From Acidobacteriota bacterium (lineage in GTDB: Bacteria; Acidobacteriota; Terriglobia; Terriglobales; Acidobacteriaceae), in NCBI GenBank assembly GCA_021806005.1, contig JAJZDM010000023.1, positions 1-40,375 of the forward strand: a DNA stretch of 40,375 nucleotides, in the 5' to 3' direction. Position 1 is the first letter of the stretch, and each line of letters starts with the position of its first letter. Position numbers and translations under genes: made by a program. The notes under the pieces were generated by a model. The model did not search any database. It saw only the letters and a program-made list of their open reading frames with translations, and had not been told where the DNA came from. Positions 25,725 through 32,966 of the stretch are shown here, one piece after another.

Positions 25725-27578
25725 ATGAGCCTCAAGTCGCCAGTATCGGCCCTTACCCAAAATGCACCCCTGAACATTCCGGGTCGCAAGATCGCGTACT
25801 TTTCCATGGAGATTGCTCTCTCCAAGACGCTGCCGACGTACTCTGGCGGCCTGGGCATGCTGGCGGGCGATACGCTGCGCTCGGCGGCAGATACGGGCGC
25901 TCCCATGGTTGCGATCTCCCTGGTACACCGGCGCGGCTACTTTGAGCAGCACCTGGATGGCTCTGGCCAGCAGACGGAGAGCGACGTGAAGTGGTCGCCG
26001 GAGACCACCCTGCCGGTCGCCGGCCAGACGGTGACGATCACCATGCAAGGCCGTGAGATTACGCTCTGCGCCTGGCGGTTTGATGTGGTGGGCGTCAACG
26101 GGCACATCATCCCGGTCTATCTGCTGGACAGCGACGTGGAGGGCAACGACCCGTGGGACCGCCGTCTCACCGATCATCTGTACGGCGGGGATACGTACTA
26201 CCGTCTCTGCCAGGAGGCCATCCTGGGTCTGGGCGGGATCCATCTGCTGCTGGCCCTGGGTTGCAGACCTGAGGTGTGCCACATGAACGAGGGGCACGCC
26301 GCCCTGCTTGCGATTGGACTGCTGGAGGCGCGGGTTGCTCCCGCACCCCTGAGCAGTGCTACCGAGGAGGATGCCGAGGCGGTGAAGCAGCAGTGCGTTT
26401 TTACCACGCATACTCCGGTACCCGCAGGACATGACAAGTTTGGGCTGGATCAGATGATGCAGGTGCTGGGAGCGGACCGCTCAGCCGCCATCGAGCGCTT
26501 TGGCGCTCTGCACAACGACCTGCTGAATATGACCTACATCGCCCTGCGCTTCTCGCGCTACGTCAACGGCGTCGCCATGCTGCATGGCAAGGTCTCGCAA
26601 CAGATGTTCCCGGAGTACACGGTGCACGCCATCACCAACGGCGTGCACGCCGCCACCTGGCTCTCCAGGCCCTTTCAGGATCTGCTGGACGAGGAGATTC
26701 CCGCGTGGCGCCAGGATAACAACTACTTCCGCTCGGTGTATGGCATTGAGCCCGGAGTGATTGAAGCTACGCACCAGGAGAGCAAAAAGCGCCTGCTGGA
26801 GACCGTGCAGCAGCGCACTGGTGTGGCGCTGGATCCCAAGGTGCTAACCCTTGGCTTTGCCCGCCGCGTGGCCACCTACAAGCGCGCCAGCCTGGTGCTG
26901 CACTCGCCCGAGCGCCTGATCGAGATCGCAGACCGCATCGGCGGCTTGCAGATTCTGATGGCCGGCAAGTCGCACCCGGCCGATAATGCCGGCAAGAGCC
27001 TGATCCGCGATATCTTTGCCGTGGCCTCCCGGCTGAAGCACAGCATGCTGCGCATCGTGTACCTGGAGAACTATGACTGGGAGCTGGGAGAGCAGCTCAC
27101 CAACGGTGTGGACGTGTGGCTGAATACGCCGCTGCGTCCGTACGAGGCCTCCGGGACCAGCGGCATGAAGGCTGCGCTCAACGGGGTTCCCAGCCTGAGC
27201 GTGCTGGACGGCTGGTGGGTGGAGGGCTGTGCGGAGAACATCACCGGCTGGGCCATTGAGAACTGCGAGGATGAGGCGATCGAGGCGGAGCGGATCTACG
27301 AGAAGCTGGAGAACAGCGTTGCGCCCATGTTCGCCGACAAGCCCCGCTGGGCAAGGCTGCGCCGCCACTGCATGGCTATCAACGGCGCCTTCTTCAACAC
27401 CCACCGCATGCTGGGGCAGTACTTTGCCAACGCCTACTTTCCGCCCTCGGACAGCAACGCCGCATCGAAGCAACGGATGGTGGATGACGAGGCGGAGGAG
27501 AGTGGTGGTCCGGATATCCCGGGTATCGCGAGCATTCAGAGTGGCCGGAGCGACCCGGGTATCATGGCCCAGGCCTGA
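25725..27578 (+). CDS. glgP: Alpha-glucan (glycogen) phosphorylase, short GlgP type
   Basis: A 617-residue enzyme that releases glucose-1-phosphate from alpha-1,4-glucan, using pyridoxal phosphate. The PLP lysine is Lys482 in EASGTSGMKAALNG, followed by LSVLDGWWVEG. The N-terminus begins directly with AYFSMEIALSKTLPTYSGGL and lacks the regulatory N-terminal part of the long muscle/E. coli form, matching the short alpha-glucan phosphorylase family. MNEGHAALL and THTPVPAGHDKF are conserved. The frame opens with a GTG at 25692; I chose the ATG at 25725 because GGAGAAGGA lies just upstream. No other glycogen gene is adjacent. Confidence 0.92.
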   Translation: MSLKSPVSALTQNAPLNIPGRKIAYFSMEIALSKTLPTYSGGLGMLAGDTLRSAADTGAPMVAISLVHRRGYFEQHLDGSGQQTESDVKWSPETTLPVAGQTVTITMQGREITLCAWRFDVVGVNGHIIPVYLLDSDVEGNDPWDRRLTDHLYGGDTYYRLCQEAILGLGGIHLLLALGCRPEVCHMNEGHAALLAIGLLEARVAPAPLSSATEEDAEAVKQQCVFTTHTPVPAGHDKFGLDQMMQVLGADRSAAIERFGALHNDLLNMTYIALRFSRYVNGVAMLHGKVSQQMFPEYTVHAITNGVHAATWLSRPFQDLLDEEIPAWRQDNNYFRSVYGIEPGVIEATHQESKKRLLETVQQRTGVALDPKVLTLGFARRVATYKRASLVLHSPERLIEIADRIGGLQILMAGKSHPADNAGKSLIRDIFAVASRLKHSMLRIVYLENYDWELGEQLTNGVDVWLNTPLRPYEASGTSGMKAALNGVPSLSVLDGWWVEGCAENITGWAIENCEDEAIEAERIYEKLENSVAPMFADKPRWARLRRHCMAINGAFFNTHRMLGQYFANAYFPPSDSNAASKQRMVDDEAEESGGPDIPGIASIQSGRSDPGIMAQA

Positions 27579-27633
27579 CCGGGGCTGACTGTCGTCTGTG
27601 CTGTACCATCTTCCGCGCCCTGGAGATCTGTTT

Positions 27634-28098
27634 ATGCAAGTTGGCGATATTGTCGAAGACTTCAGCCTGCCCGATCAGGACGGTAATACGCTCCGCCTCT
27701 CCGACTTTGGGGGCAAAACGGTGGTGCTGTTCTTCTACCCGAGGGCCAATACCCCTGGGTGCACCGTGGAGGCCTGCGAATTTCAGTCCGAACTGGCCCG
27801 GTTCAAGAAGCTGCAGGGTACCGGCGTGGTGGTGCTGGGCATCTCCCGGGATACGGTGAAGGCGCAGAAGAAGTTTGCCGAGAAGTACGAACTGAAGTAC
27901 CCCCTGCTGGCGGATGCCGATCAGACCATCTGCAACCGCTTCGGGGTGATTAAAGAAAAGAACATGTACGGCAAGAAGGTGACCGGGATCGAGCGGACCA
28001 CCTATGTGATTGGCCCGGACCGCCGGCTGGCGCACATCTTTGCGAAGGTCAAGCCGGAGGGCCACGCCGAAGAGGTTCTTGCACTCCTGAAGAAGTAA
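27634..28098 (+). CDS. bcp: Thioredoxin-dependent peroxiredoxin, Bcp/PrxQ
   Basis: A 154-residue thiol peroxidase reducing hydrogen peroxide and organic hydroperoxides with electrons from thioredoxin. The active site NTPGCTVEAC holds the peroxidatic Cys43 and the resolving Cys48 five residues later, the classical PrxQ arrangement. Length and fold (PDQDGNTLRLSDF at the start) are normal. The Met at 27634 with GGAG at 27622-27625 is preferred over the frame opening at 27598. It lies 55 bases after glgP and 2 bases before the deacetylase gene, so the latter pair is surely cotranscribed. Confidence 0.93.
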   Translation: MQVGDIVEDFSLPDQDGNTLRLSDFGGKTVVLFFYPRANTPGCTVEACEFQSELARFKKLQGTGVVVLGISRDTVKAQKKFAEKYELKYPLLADADQTICNRFGVIKEKNMYGKKVTGIERTTYVIGPDRRLAHIFAKVKPEGHAEEVLALLKK

Positions 28099-28100
28099 TC

Positions 28101-28853
28101 ATGTCCAGCCTGATGATTCCGGCCATGGTCGATGAGCTCCCGATTGCGGCAGCCTCCGCAGCTGCGTCTGTCTGTGCTGGACTCACCCTGACCTACGCCG
28201 CGCTCAGCCCGACCTCTCAGTTTTTTGGCAGCACGATCCTGGCCGGCGATGACCCGGCTGAAGCGGCTCTTACCTACGACGACGGCCCCAACGACGTGGC
28301 CACCGATGCGCTTCTGGACGTCCTGGCACGTTACCACGTTCGGGCCACGTTTTTCATGATCGGCCGGTTCGTTCGGGAGCGCCCGGAGATCGTGCGCCGC
28401 GTGCACGCTGCCGGGCACCTGATCGGCAACCATACGCAGACGCATCCCTGGCTGAGCTTTCAGTCCTCCCGGGTGATACGCCAGCAACTGCGCGATTGCA
28501 ATCGCGCGCTGGAGGACACCCTCGGAGCTCCGGTACGTTACTTCCGCCCACCGCATGGGGCGCGCCGTCCGATGGTCTTCCAGGCCGCGCGAGAGTTGGG
28601 ATTGAAGCTGGTGCAGTGGAACGCCATGGGCTATGACTGGCAGCCCATCCCCGGCGACCAGATTGTGACGCATGTCGATCGCGGGCTGAAGCGGGCTCGA
28701 CAACAGCGCAAGGGGGCCAACATCCTGCTGCATGACGGGCATCAGCAGGGGATCGGAGCAGACCGCCGCGCGACGGTGCAGGCTACCGAGGAACTCCTGC
28801 GGCGGTTTCACCGGGAGGGCGTGAGGACGGTGACGGTGGATGCCTGGGGGTAG
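28101..28853 (+). CDS. Polysaccharide deacetylase (NodB domain)
   Basis: A 250-residue carbohydrate esterase 4-type enzyme expected to remove N- or O-acetyl groups from a cell-wall or exported polysaccharide. The NodB motifs are present: TYDDGPN (Asp60-Asp61), metal ligands His111 and His115 in HTQTHP, RPPHG (149-153) and LLHDGH near the end. The N-terminus has a hydrophobic segment (about 14-38), so it may be membrane-anchored or exported. It starts 2 bases after bcp. A link to EPS modification is possible but not shown by location. Confidence 0.87.
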   Translation: MSSLMIPAMVDELPIAAASAAASVCAGLTLTYAALSPTSQFFGSTILAGDDPAEAALTYDDGPNDVATDALLDVLARYHVRATFFMIGRFVRERPEIVRRVHAAGHLIGNHTQTHPWLSFQSSRVIRQQLRDCNRALEDTLGAPVRYFRPPHGARRPMVFQAARELGLKLVQWNAMGYDWQPIPGDQIVTHVDRGLKRARQQRKGANILLHDGHQQGIGADRRATVQATEELLRRFHREGVRTVTVDAWG

Positions 28854-28862
28854 GGGTGATTT

Positions 28863-28929
28863 GTGCCGGAGGCATCCTGCGGGCCCACACCTCGAAAGGC
28901 GAAAGAACGAGATGTGGGGCACCCGGCAC
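28863..28929. repeat. Palindrome copy 2 between convergent genes
   Basis: The inner arms CCCACACCTCG (28884-28894) and CGAGATGTGGG (28908-28918) pair with one mismatch. Outer 7-base arms GTGCCGG (28863-28869) and CCGGCAC (28923-28929) are perfect. The inner part shares GAGATGTGGGG and the loop style with the palindrome at 8713-8745. It sits between the convergent deacetylase and membrane-protein genes. Confidence 0.7.
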
Positions 28930-29027
28930 CCTGCGTCAGACCAGGAGACTGGATGGTCTTATGGACACCCTCGATGCGGATGGATGCAGGATCAGCAGCA
29001 ACGGCATCGCGGACGAGAAGAAAAGCT

Positions 29028-30929
29028 TCATCTCCTCACCGTCTGACAGGGCGCATCCGGAAGGTTCTGCGTGGCCAGGCTGAACGAGTATGTCTGACGC
29101 CATTGCCAGGCTGCGCTGGGCTTCAGCGCCATCGCCAAAACCGCTGAGGTGGAGCCTCGGTTTGCATATAGCCTGGAGAAGTCCACTGGCTTTTCAACCA
29201 GTGGCGATAACATGAACCAACTGCTTCCCATCCCGGGAATATAGCGGAAGCTGCGCTGCTCACCCGAGGCCATGGTGAGGTTGATCACCACCCTCCCAGG
29301 TTTGTAAAGAAGGCCCCAGATCCGGCCAAGAAAGGTTGGCGTCAACGTCACGCGTGCGTAGATGGGCTCTCCGGCTCTCGGGACGGTGAGGTTGGAGTTG
29401 AACGTCCCCCGGCCTTGTGCCACCTCTTCCAATAGCGGCGTGTGGGGAGCGTCGGGGCAGCGTTGCAGAAGCAGGTAGCCGGTTGGAAGTCCGATAGGCG
29501 CGTAGTCCGCCAGGAAGACGGGCCAGCTCAAGCCGTCTGCCAGGCTGGGGAGTTGATGATCCGTCGGTTCAATATTCAAAAGAATGTACTGTGGCGCTCC
29601 CGTCTGAAGCAGGTGTCGTTGATTCAACTCTGCCAGCCAGGGAGTGTAGACCGAGTAGCTCTGAAAGACCGGCCGAGGGTTCCAGTGATCTCCGGATGCG
29701 ATCAGATCGGATTGATTGAAGGAATAGATATCCACGCTGCCATCCAGTTGTGGAAGTGAGTGCTGGCGGGCCATCTCCTGCAAGTGATCGCGGTAGGCAA
29801 TGGTGTAAGTCTCAGGGTGCTGGATCTGCGTTGAGATGCCGTGGAACAAGCCTTTATAGGTTGTTTCAACCTGAATGATCAGGGCGCTGCTGGTCGAATT
29901 CGCGTGATTGCTGTTGATATGAACAAAGGCAAACATGGTAATCAACAATGGCCAACCCGCGCCTCTGGACAAGACGCCGGCGTAGAGCAAGGCGGCCAGC
30001 ATGATGGACTGCGCGAAGATCGTCAGGTGCTCATCTTCCCTGACAAACCCTTCTTTGAAGGCTAAAAAATAAAATACAAAAAATATCGCGAGTAAAGCCC
30101 ATCGCGACTCCCTGAACCTTGAGGGCAAGAAGGCGATTCCAAGAAGCACGCTGACTGAGGCAAGCACCCCGAACAAAGCATCCGTATGACTGTCCGTATA
30201 TAAGGACATCGCGCCTGAATAGCCGAGAATGATCGGCACACTGCGTGCAAAGAATAAGGGAAGCCAAGCTATGGGCTGCCTGGCAAATGTCCACCAGGCA
30301 AAGGTGGACAGCGTGGGGACGATGAGGGCAAGCGGCGCAAGCGGGCGCGCCACCATCCTGAGCCGGAGAAAGGAGAGGATGATGGCAACGGTGCAACTGA
30401 TGAGCAACGTCGTCTTGATGAGCGGCAGCAAGCCCAAAGGCGCGAAGATGGTTGCCAGCAGTGCGATCATCTTCGGATCCTGTTTCTGGATGCGACCGGT
30501 GTGAGCCAGCACCTCAAGGGCGAGCACAGCCAACAGCGGAATTCCAAACAAGGTTGCGTCTGTCGGGGGCGTTAGTGCAAGAAACGCTGCATAGGCAACG
30601 AACCAGCCGGTTCTTCGCCAAAATACGACCGTAAGCATTGCCAGCGTCGTCAGTACCAGGAAGATAGAACCGGCGAGCATGAGCCCATAGGTGTGAGGTG
30701 TGTAGATGCGCGTGGCAATCGAGGCGTAGGGTCCATAGGTAAACAGGATGTCTCGCCCGATGACCATCCTTTGCTCAATCGCCTGGCACATGGCGAAGGC
30801 CCAGGAGCAATCCAGCCCTCTGCAGGGAAGGTAAGGCGTAGCGGGAACATAGACAGCCACAAGGGTTACTGCCGCGAAGGCCCAGGTTAAGGACCGGTAC
30901 AGCGTCCGCCAACTCATCCATTTCATCAT
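29028..30929 (-). CDS. Large polytopic membrane protein, unknown function
   Basis: A 633-residue protein. The first half (about 10-345) has some nine to eleven hydrophobic helices with an early extracytoplasmic loop carrying CRGLDC; the second half is a soluble domain with about one late hydrophobic patch. The general plan is that of GT-C-type glycosyltransferases or O-antigen-ligase-like proteins, but I see no decisive motif and would not assign an activity. Base composition is lower in GC than the neighbours, with an A/T-rich patch at about 30061-30085, which may signal transfer from another source. It is convergent with the deacetylase gene; no operon partner. Confidence 0.75.
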   Translation of the reverse strand: MMKWMSWRTLYRSLTWAFAAVTLVAVYVPATPYLPCRGLDCSWAFAMCQAIEQRMVIGRDILFTYGPYASIATRIYTPHTYGLMLAGSIFLVLTTLAMLTVVFWRRTGWFVAYAAFLALTPPTDATLFGIPLLAVLALEVLAHTGRIQKQDPKMIALLATIFAPLGLLPLIKTTLLISCTVAIILSFLRLRMVARPLAPLALIVPTLSTFAWWTFARQPIAWLPLFFARSVPIILGYSGAMSLYTDSHTDALFGVLASVSVLLGIAFLPSRFRESRWALLAIFFVFYFLAFKEGFVREDEHLTIFAQSIMLAALLYAGVLSRGAGWPLLITMFAFVHINSNHANSTSSALIIQVETTYKGLFHGISTQIQHPETYTIAYRDHLQEMARQHSLPQLDGSVDIYSFNQSDLIASGDHWNPRPVFQSYSVYTPWLAELNQRHLLQTGAPQYILLNIEPTDHQLPSLADGLSWPVFLADYAPIGLPTGYLLLQRCPDAPHTPLLEEVAQGRGTFNSNLTVPRAGEPIYARVTLTPTFLGRIWGLLYKPGRVVINLTMASGEQRSFRYIPGMGSSWFMLSPLVEKPVDFSRLYANRGSTSAVLAMALKPSAAWQWRQTYSFSLATQNLPDAPCQTVRR

Positions 30930-31476
30930 TTGCGGCCTCTTTGCATCACAAAAAGATGAAGATCTGCCTGACAGGCAAATCCAAAGGTGCTATTTCAGGT
31001 CGCTAAAGATGACCGGCGGGAGTTGTTACCCCTGGAGGCGCTCATTTCAACCGAGGCGCCTGCTTCAAGGATCTGGATGCGTGGGACAAACCAGCCGGTT
31101 TCGTCGCCCACGGGACGGGGAGATGGGGAAGTTGATCGGAGACCAGCGGTTGCCCGGTGAGACAATCGCCAGACTCCTCCGTCAGTCAAACGCCAGATGC
31201 TGCCTGGGAGGCCTCCAAGAGGCACAGCCAGTTGATGCTGAACTCATCGCTCTGCGGTCAGTGGGAAGAATTCTATGCCTGTCGGAAGAAGAATGCCAGA
31301 TGCGAGGAGGGTATACCAGCGGATAGCAACGAGCGAGGGTGAGCCTATTGGGGGGAAGCTTGGGCGGGTGATGGAAGGCCGTTCAGTTGGTCAGTGTGCT
31401 CTTTTGCTCCGGCCTGCGGCAGCGAGGAAGGGACTGCGGCCAGATTGTTTATGGTCGGGCTGGGGAGTGGCCATGG
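30930..31476. other. Intergenic region upstream of the membrane-protein gene
   Basis: No gene is supported. A - frame at 30995-31225 ends with protein-like composition but has no recognisable family, ribosome binding site or start; it could be a decayed gene end. The right part leads into the tRNA-Arg fragment array. Confidence 0.4.
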
Positions 31477-31514
31477 AGATTCGAACTTCTGACTTACAGC
31501 TTCGGAGGCTGCCG
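31477..31514 (-). pseudogene. tRNA-Arg fragment, copy 1 (T and anticodon arms only)
   Basis: Matches the functional tRNA-Arg from the anticodon stem to the T arm with one base change (T for C at the variable loop). The acceptor 3' strand and CCA are missing, being replaced by unrelated sequence. Not foldable as tRNA. Confidence 0.75.
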
Positions 31515-31568
31515 GGCCAGAGCGCCGGGGGGGGGGGCAGCCGGGAAGATGGGGTGGAGAGGGAAGGA

Positions 31569-31620
31569 TGGTGCGCCCGAGAAGATTCGAACTTCTGACT
31601 TACAGCTTCGGAGGCTGCCG
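31569..31620 (-). pseudogene. tRNA-Arg fragment, copy 2 (complete 3' half with CCA)
   Basis: Identical to bases 31673-31724 of the functional tRNA region except for one C/T change. It keeps CCA, the acceptor 3' strand, T arm, variable loop and anticodon arm. It stops exactly at the 5' edge of the anticodon stem, where unrelated GC-rich sequence begins. Confidence 0.8.
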
Positions 31621-31672
31621 GGCCAGAGCGCCGGGTGGCGGCAGCCGGGAAGATGGGGTGGAGAGGGAAGGA

Positions 31673-31749
31673 TGGTGCGCCCGAGAAGATTCGAACTTCT
31701 GACCTACAGCTTCGGAGGCTGCCGCTCTATCCAGCTGAGCTACGGGCGC
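31673..31749 (-). tRNA. tRNA-Arg (CCG)
   Basis: 77 bases including encoded CCA. Acceptor stem GCGCCCG/CGGGCGC, D arm AGCTCAGCTGGATAGAGC, anticodon stem GCAGC/GCTGT with loop CTCCGAA (anticodon CCG) and T arm AGAAGTTCGAATCTTCT are intact. Discriminator A. Confidence 0.96.
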
Positions 31750-31828
31750 ATGCTTCTAGCCTAGCAGAAACCCGTCCGGGAGCGGCAACCCGTGTTCTGA
31801 ATCAACGCTTCAGGAGTAACATTACGCC

Positions 31829-32431
31829 ATGAAAAACCTTTCCCGCTTCGCTACGCTTAGCCTCACTCTCGCCTTTGCCGCCAGCCTCAGCGCCACTGCC
31901 CAAATGAGTGGCCAGATGAGTGGCCAGATGGGCGACCAGATGGGAGCACCCAGCGCGGCGCACCATGAGAAGCCGCTCAGCCCCCCTGCGATGACCTCCG
32001 TCGCACTCGACGGAGCCCAGATCAGCGTCCACTACAGCTCACCCGCCATGCGCGGCCGCGCCATCATGGGCGGACTGGTGCCCTATGGTCAAGTCTGGCG
32101 GACCGGAGCCAACAAGGCGACCAGCTTTGTGACCAGCGGAGACCTGAAGGTGGGTACACTGAGCGTTCCCGCCGGCAGCTACACGCTGTTTACCCTGCCT
32201 CAGGCGCCCGACACACCCTGGTTGCTGATCCTCAGCAAGAAGACGGGCGAGTGGGGTATTCCTTATCCCGACGGTGACGATCTGGGCCGCACCCCGATGC
32301 ACGGCGCCAAGCTGCCCAAGACACAGCAGTCCATGACCATCAGCTTCGAACACACAGGCAAGCGCTCCACAGAGCTGCATGTCCGCTGGGAGAACACGGA
32401 TGAGTCGGTGCTGATTGAAGCGGTGAAGTAG
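31829..32431 (+). CDS. DUF2911 domain exported protein
   Basis: A 200-residue protein with a Sec signal peptide (cleavage near ATAQ, residue 24-25), then a short Met/Gln/Gly repeat (QMSGQMSGQMGDQMG, 25-39) and a DUF2911 domain (about 50-200: YSSPAMRGRAIMGGLVPYG, VWRTGANKAT, PAGSYTLFTLP). DUF2911 proteins are common in Bacteroidetes and Acidobacteria; function is not known to me. CAGGAG at about 31810 is a good but slightly distant ribosome binding site. The Met-rich repeat could bind copper, which is speculation. Confidence 0.85.
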   Translation: MKNLSRFATLSLTLAFAASLSATAQMSGQMSGQMGDQMGAPSAAHHEKPLSPPAMTSVALDGAQISVHYSSPAMRGRAIMGGLVPYGQVWRTGANKATSFVTSGDLKVGTLSVPAGSYTLFTLPQAPDTPWLLILSKKTGEWGIPYPDGDDLGRTPMHGAKLPKTQQSMTISFEHTGKRSTELHVRWENTDESVLIEAVK

Positions 32432-32458
32432 AAAGACGGGATGGTCGACCGGCCCGGT

Positions 32459-32803
32459 TCAGCGTTCCCGCTGGGCGCGTCTCTCTTCAGCCTCGGCGTT
32501 GAGCTGGCCCAGCGCCGAGGCCACCAGCTCCTTGGCACCGCCGATGCCCGCCATGATCGCCTGCAGGTCCATCTTCGGCAGCGACGGGTTGCGCTCGCTG
32601 GCGCAGTAGACGCCATGCTGGCCGACCAGCACCATTGCGTCGGTGAGTACGTCCAGTGCTACACTCAACCGTCCCCGGGCCTCGCCGCGCATGAACTCCT
32701 CGCGGGCGAGTTCCTCGGCGCGAGCGTAAAAGACGTCGCCATGCCGGTAGAAGGGGGAGTGCCGGGGCTGATCCGGCTCGGGATTTCGGTTTTCCTCGAC
32801 CAC
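32459..32803 (-). CDS. Hypothetical protein downstream of gcvPB
   Basis: A 114-residue soluble protein, acidic and Pro-rich at the start, then mostly alpha-helical (ARAEELAREEFMRG, then a helix around DVLTDAMVLVG, then a C-terminal helix with AEAEERRAQRER). I do not recognise a family. The frame is open up to 33025, overlapping gcvPB, but a GTG at 32803 has AAAGGAGA just upstream on the - strand with about 4-6 bases spacing, so I prefer it. It lies 163 bases after gcvPB and is probably the last gene of the gcv operon. Confidence 0.55.
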   Translation of the reverse strand: MVEENRNPEPDQPRHSPFYRHGDVFYARAEELAREEFMRGEARGRLSVALDVLTDAMVLVGQHGVYCASERNPSLPKMDLQAIMAGIGGAKELVASALGQLNAEAEERRAQRER

Positions 32804-32966
32804 GGCGTCTCCTTTGCCCGGCAGGCGGCCTGGCTCAGCAGGCGGCTGGCCGGGCAGGTGATTGGATGGGTGGAAGAATCCGGCCTCAGGGGCCGGATCC
32901 GCTTCCAGGTGAGTGCAGCGGTTCGGCAACGGTGCAGCGAGCGGCTGGACGAGCGACTGGGCTGGG

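Larger units (their letters stand above)
31477..31724. repeat. Tandem repeat of tRNA-Arg 3' halves (three copies, 106 and 104 bases)
   Basis: Units start at 31477, 31583 and 31687. Each holds the T arm and anticodon arm of the tRNA, then a GC-rich spacer, a shared G-rich trailer region and the acceptor 3' strand of the next copy. The only length difference is in a G run: 11 Gs at 31527-31537 in unit 1, interrupted by T and C in unit 2. The last unit is the functional tRNA. Confidence 0.85.

Noticed and set aside
30995-31225. 76-codon - frame with a protein-like end upstream of the membrane-protein gene
   Set aside because: No ribosome binding site or recognisable family; might be a decayed gene end but I cannot support it.
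31477-31724. Possible CRISPR array because of regular repeats
   Set aside because: Only three units, spacers are identical rather than unique, and the repeats are tRNA 3' halves.
31387-31832. Frames with repeated peptides (31387-31764 and 31635-31832) over the tRNA-Arg array
   Set aside because: The repeated peptide is the antisense reading of the tRNA fragments; no start signals and no family.
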